The notes beneath the pieces are model-generated. The model was not told the origin of the DNA, searched no databases, and worked only from the letters and a program-made list of their open reading frames with translations. A stretch of DNA of 64,000 nt, from positions 1,658,501 through 1,722,500 of the forward strand of contig NZ_CP011387.1 in assembly GCF_001644565.1 (NCBI RefSeq), read 5' to 3'. This DNA comes from Deinococcus puniceus (lineage in GTDB: Bacteria; Deinococcota; Deinococci; Deinococcales; Deinococcaceae). Made by a program: the position numbers and the translations under genes. Shown here in pieces: positions 17,636 through 26,140 of this stretch (position 1 is the first letter of the stretch; every line of letters begins with the position of its first letter).

Positions 17636-19861
17636 TCAGCGGGTTCTGACGACGATGTCCACTACGGAGTTAATGGTCAGAGGGTAAGCCTCATACGCGC
17701 CGTAGACTTTGCCGCCCCACAGGCCAGTCAGGGTAAATGGAACGGGCGCGCCAGCAGGAGTAATCCTCACGGTGTTGAAGGTACGGTTCCAAATGGCCGT
17801 GTAAGCGTTGGCTGCCAAGGCTTTCTGTTCGCGGGTGTGGCGCTCCACATAGGCCCCCAGCGCGTCCCACCGCAGGGTGTTCAGGGGCAGCGTGGAATAG
17901 CGGGCGTATTTTTCCACGACAGCGTTCACCCAGTCGCTCGCCAAACTCTTGCCGGGGGCGTACTGGCGCAGGTTGGTCTGGTGCATATAGGTGGGCCAAG
18001 CCGTTCCATCAAACAGGTGCCCCACGCCCTGCGTGCTGTCTACGTCCAGCAGTTCGGCGTAATCGAAGGCGTGATCCCAGTAGGCCGCCGCGCCGCCCGG
18101 TGCATACAGGTTGTTGTAGGAGGTCGTGGCTTCTTCCGGCGTGGTGACATGGTAGCCGAGGCTGTTGGGGTAACGCGGAATGAGCAGCAGGTTGGGGTTC
18201 ATGGGGTGAGGAACGCCGCAACTGGGGCAACTCGCGTCCCACTGGCTGGCGATGCTGCGGTTAGAGGCCAGATAACGCACGCCGCTGTTGACCGCTGCCG
18301 TAATCAGGTTGGGGTTGCTGCGCCCCAGCCCCAAATCCTGCTTGGGCTGCAAGAATCCGCCGTCGTTGTTGTTGCCGTTGTCGGTGGGATCCATATACCC
18401 CAGACCACTGTGTTCGCCTGTGACGAGGCTCTTGCGGCTCAGTTGCAGACCCAACTGCGTGCCGATTGTAAAATTACTTACGATAGCCGCCGTGGAGGTG
18501 GGCAAATCCATCACGTCCATACGCCAATGATCGCGGGTATGGTTGACCCAATCGAAGTCGTAGGCCATGCAGCGCGACACACTGCTCAGGGCATCCTTGA
18601 TCTGATCGCCGTACAGTTGGGGGACACAGGTCGCTGGGCTGGACGGAACCGCGCCCCGTCCATTGAACATGACGGCGTACTCAAAGTTGTTGACGACGTT
18701 GTAAGCCCTGTCGATCGCCCGCTGCTGATCTCTGGCCCCCAGAGCGTCGCTGGCCGAGAGACGGAAGGGTTCGGAGCGCAGGCCGCCCGTCGCCGGGTCG
18801 AAGACGCTGCCATTCACAAACCAATCGTCGATATCGACCTGTAGGAATCGGCGGTGCTCGCCTAAATGCACGCCTTTAGTGAGCCACTGCACCAAGCCAT
18901 AACCCAAAATTTGGGTGTGAAGAAGCGCTGGATTTTGGGCGCTCGTCAGGATCAGGCGCTCGCGGCCGTCGGTGGCGCTTGTCGCCGCGACGATTCGGCC
19001 TGCATCATCGGTCAGCAGGGGCTGAGTGACCACGCCGGTCACAGCTTCGAGTTGGGTGGCGTAGGTATAGGCATTGCGCAGCGGAAGAGCGTTTCCGGTC
19101 AGGTCTTTGAAGGCTGTCTTCCCTGCCGCCGTCACGTTCAGGTTTCCGGTGGCGAACTCGGTGCCGGGCACGATCCGCAGGCCGTAATCTTCGGGTACGG
19201 TGGTCGGTGCGCCGTACAGGGCGAGTTGCCGCACCTTGTAAGCCTTTTCGTATTCAAACAACGTGGCCCACTCGCTGGTATCGAGCGCACTGGAATAAAA
19301 GTTGGGGCTGCTCTGAAAAGTCAGTGCGGCGTCGGTGAGGATGATGCCCTGATACTTGCCCACGCCGTCGCTGGCGATGAGGGACTGTGTCGTCAGGGGC
19401 GTGGTGGTGGCGTCCAGCACATCAAACGGCACACCAGACTGGCTCAGCATGGACTTGGCCGAATTGAGTCCGAAATCAGTGGGGCCGCTGCTCAGAATCA
19501 GCACTTTCAGGGCCACTTTGTTGGTCTGCGTGTTGCTGGGCAGGGCCTGGGCACTCAGGCGCGTTCCCTGCGGCACGGTCAGGGTGCCCGGAGCTAATTT
19601 TGCATTGGTGGGCAATTCGGAACGGGGCACGCCCGGCAGCGCGGCATGAATCTCGTGAATGTGACCCTTTTCACTGGCATGGCGAGAAGCATCGTGATCG
19701 TCGTGATCTTGGGGCGCAGAGGCGCTGGGGTCGCCAGAGACCGACTGGTTGAGGGGCATGCTGGAGGGCTGAGAGCAGGCCGCCAAAACCAGACTCAGGG
19801 TCAGCAGGGGCAAGAGGCGTTTGAGAGAGCGGGGCACAGAGTTGGCAGGTTGAGGGGTCAT
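17636..19861 (-). CDS. Large lipoprotein resembling Agd3/PelA-type polysaccharide deacetylases
   Basis: 741 aa. A signal peptide ends in the lipobox LAAC (Cys29). Residues 52-72 form a His/Asp-rich run (DHDDHD...HIHEIH). A Rossmann-like region follows (120-330: VLILSSG, YQGIILTDAAL, LALYGAP), then QVDIDDW (Asp343, Asp345, Asp346) and NHTRDH (His441 and His445 in H-x3-H spacing). An acidic pair followed by an HxxxH is the layout of polysaccharide de-N-acetylases, and the whole protein recalls fungal Agd3, which deacetylates galactosaminogalactan. It would act at the cell surface. Its ATG overlaps the preceding gene's stop (ATGA). Assignment by motif only. Confidence 0.65.
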   Translation of the reverse strand: MTPQPANSVPRSLKRLLPLLTLSLVLAACSQPSSMPLNQSVSGDPSASAPQDHDDHDASRHASEKGHIHEIHAALPGVPRSELPTNAKLAPGTLTVPQGTRLSAQALPSNTQTNKVALKVLILSSGPTDFGLNSAKSMLSQSGVPFDVLDATTTPLTTQSLIASDGVGKYQGIILTDAALTFQSSPNFYSSALDTSEWATLFEYEKAYKVRQLALYGAPTTVPEDYGLRIVPGTEFATGNLNVTAAGKTAFKDLTGNALPLRNAYTYATQLEAVTGVVTQPLLTDDAGRIVAATSATDGRERLILTSAQNPALLHTQILGYGLVQWLTKGVHLGEHRRFLQVDIDDWFVNGSVFDPATGGLRSEPFRLSASDALGARDQQRAIDRAYNVVNNFEYAVMFNGRGAVPSSPATCVPQLYGDQIKDALSSVSRCMAYDFDWVNHTRDHWRMDVMDLPTSTAAIVSNFTIGTQLGLQLSRKSLVTGEHSGLGYMDPTDNGNNNDGGFLQPKQDLGLGRSNPNLITAAVNSGVRYLASNRSIASQWDASCPSCGVPHPMNPNLLLIPRYPNSLGYHVTTPEEATTSYNNLYAPGGAAAYWDHAFDYAELLDVDSTQGVGHLFDGTAWPTYMHQTNLRQYAPGKSLASDWVNAVVEKYARYSTLPLNTLRWDALGAYVERHTREQKALAANAYTAIWNRTFNTVRITPAGAPVPFTLTGLWGGKVYGAYEAYPLTINSVVDIVVRTR

Positions 19862-20763
19862 ATCAGCAATGTCCTAGGAGTCGGAATTGAATCTGGGTAC
19901 AGGAGGGCGTTGAGGGCGTGCCCAAGGTTCCATTCGGCCACAAAACCGCTGCGGTTCAGGCGGGTAATATCGGCCCGTTGGTACGGCACGTCGCCGCTGC
20001 GGGGACTTCCGGGAGCGTCCTCCTGCACTTCTCCCTCATAGCCCAGCAGCTCGGCCAACGTTTGTACGATCTGCCGAACGGGCACCGCCTCGCCGCTGCC
20101 GACATTCACCACGCCTGTCAGTGTTTCACCGGGGGAACCGGGTAACAGATGCACCACGGCGCGGGCCACATCATGGGCGGCGATCAGGTCGCGCTGGGCA
20201 CCGAGCGGGCCAAAGCGCACGCTGGAGCGGCCCTCCCACACGGCCTCACGGAGTTCTTGTGCGGCGCGTCCGGGCAGGCCTGTCGGGGCCATGCCCGCGC
20301 CAATCGGGTTGGTCACCCGCAGGGCCAGGGCGTTCACGCGCCCTCCACGGGCCGCTTCCTCGATCATCACGGTGGCGGCCAGTTTGCTGGCTCCGTAGGC
20401 CGACAAGGGCCGCGCCGGATCGCATTCCCCGGCAGCGTAGCCCTCAGCGGTGCGGCCATATTCCGCCGCCGACGACAGATGAAGCAGCCGCAGTCCGGCA
20501 CGCTGGGCCGCGTCCAGCGCGTGGGCAGGCAGCATCACATTGGCTTTGGTCAGTTCGGTCAGTGGCCCGGTGGTGCGCCCAGCGGCGTTCACCACCGCTC
20601 CGACCCCTTCCATCAGGGTGTCCCAGCCCGATGGAGGCAGCACCGACAAGTCGAAATCCGGCCCACGCACCTCGTAGCCCGCGCTCAGTAGGGCCGCGTG
20701 AATGTGGCGGCCTAGAAAGCCGGAAGCGCCGAGCAGCAAGATTGGAGCTAAAAATTGAGTCAT
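19858..20763 (-). CDS. NAD(P)-dependent sugar-nucleotide epimerase/reductase (extended SDR)
   Basis: 301 aa. It starts with ILLLGASGFLGRHI (glycine-rich nucleotide loop, residues 8-21), followed by VVNAAG, LLHLSSAAEYG and the catalytic YGASK. The C-terminal part (VVNVGSGEAVPVRQIVQTLAELLG) is the usual substrate-side region of UDP-glucose 4-epimerase-like enzymes. It probably completes a sugar nucleotide made by the neighbouring nucleotidyltransferase and LegB-like enzyme. It starts 9 bp after the nucleotidyltransferase stop and overlaps the deacetylase-like gene by 4 bp. Confidence 0.85.
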   Translation of the reverse strand: MTQFLAPILLLGASGFLGRHIHAALLSAGYEVRGPDFDLSVLPPSGWDTLMEGVGAVVNAAGRTTGPLTELTKANVMLPAHALDAAQRAGLRLLHLSSAAEYGRTAEGYAAGECDPARPLSAYGASKLAATVMIEEAARGGRVNALALRVTNPIGAGMAPTGLPGRAAQELREAVWEGRSSVRFGPLGAQRDLIAAHDVARAVVHLLPGSPGETLTGVVNVGSGEAVPVRQIVQTLAELLGYEGEVQEDAPGSPRSGDVPYQRADITRLNRSGFVAEWNLGHALNALLYPDSIPTPRTLLI

Positions 20764-20772
20764 CTCAGGGCC

Positions 20773-21534
20773 TCAGTCGGCAGCGCTGGGCTGGGCGAGT
20801 GCGTCGGCAGTCAGGGCCAGATGCGGCAGCAGGATGGGGGCCATCGTCGCCCACTGCGTGTTGGCGGTGTCGTAGTCCTCAGGACGGCCAATATCCAACC
20901 AGTAGCCGCCGAACAGGTCGCTGCCGGGCTGCTCGCCTGCACCCAACAGATCCAGCATCAGGGTGTCGAAGCCTAGCGCCTGACCGGGCGTGTAGCGGCG
21001 CAGGGCCTCACGGGTCATGGCGTACACGCCCATGCTGACCTGAAACTGCACCGTAGGCTTCTCGCGGAAGGCCACGATGGTAGTGCCGTCCTCTGAAACG
21101 TCCAGCACGCCGAATTCGCTTTTGATTTCGCGGTGATAGGTCGCCACCGTCACGGGGCGGGTGGTCGCTGCATGGCGGCGCAGAAAAGTGCTGTAGTCCA
21201 GATTGGTCAGAATGTCGCCGTTCATGACCAGAAAGTGTTCGGGGAGGTCGTCCAACACGGTGAGTACCGGGCCAATGGTGCCCAGCGGTGTTTCCTCGTC
21301 GGTGTACGCCACCTGCAGGTCGTAGCGGCTGCCGTCGCCCACGAAGGCGCGAATCAGGTGGCCCATGTGCCCCACGGCCAGCGTGACGCTGGAAAAGCCG
21401 TGATGCCGCAACTGGTACAGCACGACCTCCAAGATGGAATAGGTGTCGCCGAGGGGAACAAGTGGCTTGGGAATATGGGTGGTGTAGGGGCGCAGGCGGG
21501 TGCCTTTTCCTCCAGCAAGAATGATGGCGTGCAT
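20773..21534 (-). CDS. Sugar-phosphate nucleotidyltransferase (RfbA/ManC-like)
   Basis: 253 aa with the complete nucleotidyltransferase core: AIILAGGKGTRLRPYT at the N-terminus, IPKPLVPLG, the metal-binding FLVMNGDILT, VTVATYH, GYWLDIGRPEDYDTAN. It lacks a C-terminal LbH or CBS domain. It activates a sugar-1-phosphate with an NTP; base and sugar cannot be told from sequence. A GGAGG ribosome site lies 4 nt before ATG 21534. A 156-bp gap separates it from the LegB-like gene upstream, the largest gap between genes of the cluster, so an internal promoter is possible. Confidence 0.9.
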   Translation of the reverse strand: MHAIILAGGKGTRLRPYTTHIPKPLVPLGDTYSILEVVLYQLRHHGFSSVTLAVGHMGHLIRAFVGDGSRYDLQVAYTDEETPLGTIGPVLTVLDDLPEHFLVMNGDILTNLDYSTFLRRHAATTRPVTVATYHREIKSEFGVLDVSEDGTTIVAFREKPTVQFQVSMGVYAMTREALRRYTPGQALGFDTLMLDLLGAGEQPGSDLFGGYWLDIGRPEDYDTANTQWATMAPILLPHLALTADALAQPSAAD

Positions 21535-21690
21535 AAAACCTCCGGTGACAGCTCAGGAGAGAAGGTGGGAAGACGGTGCGGCAGACCGAACAGAGCAGTC
21601 GGAACACGGGACACAGGGAAAGATCAGCGGTGCGGGTCGATCCTGAGTCCGGAAAGAGGTGCAGTGAACCAGTGGAGTGGAGGGGTGGGA

Positions 21691-22740
21691 CTAAACGGTG
21701 TAGGTATCCACGCGGTAGCGGGCGAGATTGGCCGGATCGGTAAACCACTGCGCGGTGCGGCCTAACCCTTCTTCGAGGGACACGCTGGGCTGCCACCCCG
21801 TGACCGCGCTCAGGCTGCTGGCGTCAGCAAGGAGGCGCATCACTTCGCTGCCTTCCGGACGAAGACGCTGGTCTTCTTGGGTGACCTCCACGTCGGCCCC
21901 CATCACGCGGGCAATCAGGCGCACGGTGTCCCCCACGGTGATTTCCTGGCCCGATCCGGCGTTCAGGGTCTGGCCCAGCACTTCCGGCCCGGCTTCGCCC
22001 ACCGCACGGAAAGCGCGGGCGGTATCGGCCACGAAATTGAAGTCGCGGGTAGGGCGCAGGTCGCCCAAACGGATTTCACGCCGCCCCGCCGCGATCTGGC
22101 TGATGATGGTGGGAATGACGGCGCGGGCCGACTGACGCGGGCCGTAGGTATTGAAGGGCCGCAGCGTGACGACAGGTAGGCCAAAGCTGAGGAAGTAGCT
22201 TTCGGCCAACTTGTCGGCCCCGATTTTGGTGGCCGAGTACGGCGACTGGCCCTGCAAGGGGTGGGTTTCGTGGATGGGCACGGTGCGGGCTGTGCCGTAG
22301 ACCTCGCTGGTGCTGGTATGCACGACGCGGCCCGTACCGAGTTCGCGGGCGGCTTCCAACACATTCAGCGTGCCCGTGATGTTGGTTTCCACATAGGAAC
22401 GCGGCGCAACGTAAGAGTACGGAATAGCGATCAGGGCCGCGAGGTGGTACACGGTTTGGGCACCCTGCATCAGCGCCCGCACGCTGCCGGAATCGCGCAC
22501 GTCTCCCAGCTGGACTTCGACGTGCTGCATGGTGTCGGGGCCAACCGTATCGAGCCAGCCATACGACCCCTGAGAGTTGTAAATAGCCATCGCCTTGACG
22601 TGGTAGCCCGCCTGCACCAACTGTTCGGTGAGGTGAGAGCCGATAAAGCCGTCTGCGCCAGTGACAGCCACCACCGGGCGGGAAGAGCCAGTGTGGGCAG
22701 AAGCGGGGGCAGACAGGTTGGGCATCATGGGGGTAGTCAT
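21691..22740 (-). CDS. LegB-like NAD-dependent 4,6-dehydratase/epimerase
   Basis: 349 aa. The pattern is close to LegB-type GDP/UDP-GlcNAc 4,6-dehydratases: VTGADGFIGSHL (27-38), MAIYNSQGSYGWLD (51-64), HLAALIAIPYSY (99-110), TSTSEVYGTA, HPLQGQSPYSATKIGAD with YxxxK at 168-172, RPFNTYGPRQSARAVIPTII, GSGQEITVGDTVRLIA and EDQRLRPEGSEV. Such enzymes begin UDP/GDP-bacillosamine or legionaminate routes or act as 4-epimerases. No NeuB- or CMP-transferase-like gene is nearby, so a complete nonulosonate pathway is not supported. The ATG overlaps the membrane-protein stop (ATGA). Confidence 0.85.
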   Translation of the reverse strand: MTTPMMPNLSAPASAHTGSSRPVVAVTGADGFIGSHLTEQLVQAGYHVKAMAIYNSQGSYGWLDTVGPDTMQHVEVQLGDVRDSGSVRALMQGAQTVYHLAALIAIPYSYVAPRSYVETNITGTLNVLEAARELGTGRVVHTSTSEVYGTARTVPIHETHPLQGQSPYSATKIGADKLAESYFLSFGLPVVTLRPFNTYGPRQSARAVIPTIISQIAAGRREIRLGDLRPTRDFNFVADTARAFRAVGEAGPEVLGQTLNAGSGQEITVGDTVRLIARVMGADVEVTQEDQRLRPEGSEVMRLLADASSLSAVTGWQPSVSLEEGLGRTAQWFTDPANLARYRVDTYTV

Positions 22741-24521
22741 CGGTAACTCCGGGGATCGTTGAGGGCGCTGAGGGCGCTGAGCATCAAAATGAGGACGAGC
22801 GAAATGGACAGGAGCGGCAAGGGGATCAGGGCAGTGAAGGTCAGAACGGCGGCCACGCTCCAGAGTCCGAGCAGGGCAGTCACTTGCCGCTGATTGGCAA
22901 GCCACGCGCTAAGCAAGAAGGCGGCTCCCAACAACGCCACCGCCACCTGAACACCGGGCGGAATTCCGCTGAACTGGGGCAAGACCCCCGTGACCTTGAC
23001 GAGCAAAAGAGCCAGTGCCAACACAGCCGCGTACAACAGCGCCACGGCTGGCACCGTCACGCGCCCACGCCAGCGCAGGTCGGACAGATCGCGCAGACTG
23101 CGGGCGGCATGTTGCAAGCGTTCTTGGGCGTGCCATACGCCTGCCTCCAACAGTCCAGCACTGACGATGATGGGCAGCAGCGGCCACGCGCCAACCTGGG
23201 CACTGAAGGCCACGAAGGTGAGGGCCATGGCCCAACCGTAGATGGCTAGGCGCAAATGCGGTTTGAAGACGGCCCATGTGGTGGGCAATTCGCCGGGAGC
23301 GCGGGTGGCCCTCAGGACGGCCAGCACCGGAAGAACGGCCAGGAGGGCCAGCGCAATCAGGGGCAGCACCAGTGAAGGAGACGCCGCTGCACCGACCATC
23401 CCTGCCCCGACCACCGATCTCGCTACTTCTGAAGTTGCCAACTCGGCACTGGCTAGATCGGCACTGGCTAGATCGGCATTGACCAGAGTGGAAGCAGCCA
23501 CCGAACTGGCCACTTCGGAACCCGAGGTGATCATCGACTCCATCACTGGCAACACACTGGCCTGCACTATGGTCGCGGCCAGCAGCGGCACCGCAAATGC
23601 CCCCGCAGACAACGTGATCCGGCCCAGTGCCAGCAAAATACCCGCCGACGCCGTTGCCAGCGCCACCACGCCGCCGCTGAGGGCACCCAGAACGGCCTGA
23701 TCTGGCCCAGCCAGCAGCACGGCAGTCACGGCTCCGCCCAGCGTGCCCATCAGCCCGGCCAGCCACAGCGCCGCACGCATGGCCCGGCCCGGCACGGCAA
23801 ACGGTTCGCTGTAGCGCAGGCCAGCAATGGTCATAGACCAGCCCCAGCCAAACGCGGCAGCAAAGGTAAACGCGGCGGATGCACCCTGCCCCAGCGGGCC
23901 TGTGATCATCAGACCGGCTAAGCCGGGGAGCAAGTACAGCGGGCCACGCAGCAACATGTGCCACGGAAAATCGGGCAGTGGAGCGCTGGGCAACCGGTTC
24001 AGGGCGCGGCCCGACCCCCGCTGAGCAAACAGCAGTTCGGCGGCCTGAAACAGTCCCCCCGCGTTGTAGCGCCCACGCAGCGATTCGTCGCTCAGGCCGT
24101 CGGCCTCCAGGTAGGCGGCGATTTCTAGGGCATCGACGGCCAACTCCCGTTCCGGGGCCAGCTTCAGATCCACCTCGCGCAGGCGGTCTGGCAGTGCCCC
24201 CGGCGCGGGCGCAGGCCCCACTTCCGAGGTCATTGATACGGGCGGCGCAGCAGGCTGGGGAAAAGGTGGAGTCTGCAACGTCGCGTTGTGCAGAGGGGCC
24301 TCGTACAGCGGGGCCAACATCTGTTGCGACCAGCCGTGCAGCGTGGTACGGCCACTGAGGATTTCAAACCCCGTGAGAGGCCGCGCCCCCGTTTGGTTGG
24401 CACCGGCCTTGTTGGCACCGGCCTGATCCACTTTGCCCTGATCTGCTCTGGCCCGATCCGCTCCCGTCTGGGCTGTGTCGGCCACCGGGTCGGGGAAAAT
24501 GGTGCGCAGCGACTGGCTCAT
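22737..24521 (-). CDS. Large polytopic membrane protein of the PelF-linked cluster (PelG-like role inferred)
   Basis: About 594 aa from ATG 24521 (preceded by GGGGGC; an ATG at 24569 is possible but overlaps the previous gene). Residues 1-175 are soluble and contain a five-residue periodic run (GADRARADQ...AGANKAGANQ) and a conserved-looking helix pair (ALEIAAYLEADGLSDESLRGRYNAGGLFQAAELLFA). The remainder has about 11-12 hydrophobic segments, interrupted after the sixth by another five-residue repeat (ADLASADLASAELATSE). Position directly after a PelF-like gene and topology suggest the membrane partner that moves the polymer, as PelG does; sequence identity to PelG is not evident by eye. Confidence 0.7.
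   Translation of the reverse strand: MSQSLRTIFPDPVADTAQTGADRARADQGKVDQAGANKAGANQTGARPLTGFEILSGRTTLHGWSQQMLAPLYEAPLHNATLQTPPFPQPAAPPVSMTSEVGPAPAPGALPDRLREVDLKLAPERELAVDALEIAAYLEADGLSDESLRGRYNAGGLFQAAELLFAQRGSGRALNRLPSAPLPDFPWHMLLRGPLYLLPGLAGLMITGPLGQGASAAFTFAAAFGWGWSMTIAGLRYSEPFAVPGRAMRAALWLAGLMGTLGGAVTAVLLAGPDQAVLGALSGGVVALATASAGILLALGRITLSAGAFAVPLLAATIVQASVLPVMESMITSGSEVASSVAASTLVNADLASADLASAELATSEVARSVVGAGMVGAAASPSLVLPLIALALLAVLPVLAVLRATRAPGELPTTWAVFKPHLRLAIYGWAMALTFVAFSAQVGAWPLLPIIVSAGLLEAGVWHAQERLQHAARSLRDLSDLRWRGRVTVPAVALLYAAVLALALLLVKVTGVLPQFSGIPPGVQVAVALLGAAFLLSAWLANQRQVTALLGLWSVAAVLTFTALIPLPLLSISLVLILMLSALSALNDPRSYR
23442..23486. repeat. Three tandem 15-bp repeats inside the membrane-protein gene
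   Basis: Three copies of a unit like CTCGGCACTGGCTAG run head to tail with few changes. On the coding strand they give the pentapeptides ADLAS, ADLAS and AELAT, the A(D/N)LXX type. A second, independent 15-bp periodicity lies near 24391-24475 in the same gene. Confidence 0.7.
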
Positions 24522-24546
24522 GGGTGCCCCCACTGTCTGGGCAGGC

Positions 24547-26025
24547 TCACAGGCGCTCGCCCCCAGCATTGGCCAGAGCCACCGGATAGGCGCGGCAGTA
24601 CGCTTGCAGGCAGCCGTCGAGGGTAAACATCTCCATGACGCGCTCGCGGGCGGCGCGGCCTAGGCGGGCACGCAACGGCTGGTCTTCCAGCAAGCGCCCT
24701 AGCGCACTCGCCACACCCATCACGTCGCGGGGGCGCACGATCAGGCCAGCGTCGCCCACTGCCTCAGGCACGCCGCCCACACGGGTCGCGACAGGCGGGC
24801 GGCCCATCGCCATACCCTCGATGACCGTGTAGGGAAAGCCTTCGCTGACGCTGGTCAGGGCCACGACTTGTCCGGCCCGGTAAGCGTCGGTAATGTCGGC
24901 TACCCGGCCCTCGAAGGTTACGTTGCCATCGAGATGCAGCCCCGAGGCTACGCTGCGGCAATGGCGCTCATAATCCTCGTTTCCGGCGGGTGTGCCCCCG
25001 AACAGGCGCAGTTGGGCGTGCGGAATTTTGCGGCGCACCAGATCGAAAGCGCGAATCAGGGTTTCCAAGTCTTTCAGGGGATCGACGCGGCCTACCCAAC
25101 TGACCACCGACCCTTCCGGTTCCGACTCGGCCTCCGGGAACACGCTGGGGTCGATGCCGTTGTAGATGCACTGAATCTTCTCGGATTCGGCTCCCAGTTC
25201 TTCTTCCCAGCGGCGGTTGTAATGGGAGCCGGGCAACACCAACGCGGCTTCCCGGTAGGCGAGGCTGCACAGCAGGCGGTAAAAGCGCAGCAGCATCGCT
25301 TTGAAGCCGGGGGTATAGGAGGTATGCCGGAATTCGAGGTAGCGCTCGCGCAAGTAGATGCCGTGTTCGGTGAGCAAAAAGGGTGTGCCGTATGTCCAGA
25401 GGCCGTTGAGGGCCAACAGCGCGGCAAATCCGTTGCTGACCGCGTGCCCGACCTCGGCTTCGGGTGGCCGGGCGGCCAGTGGGCGAAGAGCGTGTTCCAG
25501 CCACATCTGGACGTCGAGCGCGTCGGAAACGGTGGGGCGCGGCAGGCGGGGACGGCCCGGCAGGCGGTCTTCATCCTGGGCGCGGGCCTGCGCCGTCCAG
25601 ATGTCCAGCGTGAGGCGGGCGGCGCGGCCCCCTTCCAGCACACCCGTGAGCGGGCCTTTAGCCCCTTGCTGAGACAGGGCGCGCAGGGCAACGCCGAAGC
25701 TATTGACATCAAGCGTGCACAGGGACTCTAGGAAGTCGCTGTACGCAGACAAAATGGCTCCTTCTCGCTGCCGATCCGTCCGGGTCACAGAGGGCGGCCC
25801 CCACAGCGGAACCTGCGTAAAGTTGACATTGCTGGGCATGTCGAGTGCTGGACGTGCAAACGGAATGCCGCTGATGGCCTGCACCGAGAAGGTGTGTTCG
25901 GTGAGGCCCCGCACCAATTGATCGACCCACACGCTGACGCCGCCGTGCGCCTGAGGATAGGTACCTTCGGTGTACAGCGCGACGGTCAACGGCTGATGCG
26001 GATTGTGGGGTGAACTGAGGGTCAT
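24547..26025 (-). CDS. PelF-like family 4 glycosyltransferase
   Basis: 492 aa, close to PelF length. The N-terminus (VALYTEGTYPQAHGGVSVWV, residues 15-34) is the hallmark of the PelF/DUF3492 domain. The C-terminal half is a GT-B glycosyltransferase: LVLPGSHYNRRWEEELG, IYNGIDPSVF, VSWVGRVDPLKDLETLIRAF, NVTFEGRV, and the E-x7-E motif in SEGFPYTVIEGMAMGRP. PelF polymerises UDP-GalNAc/GlcNAc-type donors in the cytoplasm. ATG 26025 is chosen at the family N-terminus; the upstream frame is AT-rich non-coding leader. It is the first gene of the cluster, 25 bp before the membrane-protein gene. Confidence 0.9.
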   Translation of the reverse strand: MTLSSPHNPHQPLTVALYTEGTYPQAHGGVSVWVDQLVRGLTEHTFSVQAISGIPFARPALDMPSNVNFTQVPLWGPPSVTRTDRQREGAILSAYSDFLESLCTLDVNSFGVALRALSQQGAKGPLTGVLEGGRAARLTLDIWTAQARAQDEDRLPGRPRLPRPTVSDALDVQMWLEHALRPLAARPPEAEVGHAVSNGFAALLALNGLWTYGTPFLLTEHGIYLRERYLEFRHTSYTPGFKAMLLRFYRLLCSLAYREAALVLPGSHYNRRWEEELGAESEKIQCIYNGIDPSVFPEAESEPEGSVVSWVGRVDPLKDLETLIRAFDLVRRKIPHAQLRLFGGTPAGNEDYERHCRSVASGLHLDGNVTFEGRVADITDAYRAGQVVALTSVSEGFPYTVIEGMAMGRPPVATRVGGVPEAVGDAGLIVRPRDVMGVASALGRLLEDQPLRARLGRAARERVMEMFTLDGCLQAYCRAYPVALANAGGERL

Positions 26026-26140
26026 GGAAGCTCTTTGGACGCTTTGACGAGGAGAACTCTCAAAGGGGAAGGGGGAACTGGAGGCCCGTGATCGAGACAG
26101 CCATGAGCACTGCCGCCCTAATGAGGAAGCATTGAGAGAA

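Noticed and set aside
23442..23486. Possible CRISPR-like array
   Set aside because: Units are 15 bp, contiguous with no spacers, and encode in-frame pentapeptides.
15925..26025. Legionaminic or other nonulosonic acid pathway
   Set aside because: Only a LegB-like enzyme is present; no NeuB/LegI, NeuC/LegG or CMP-transferase (NeuA/LegF) gene is seen in the window.
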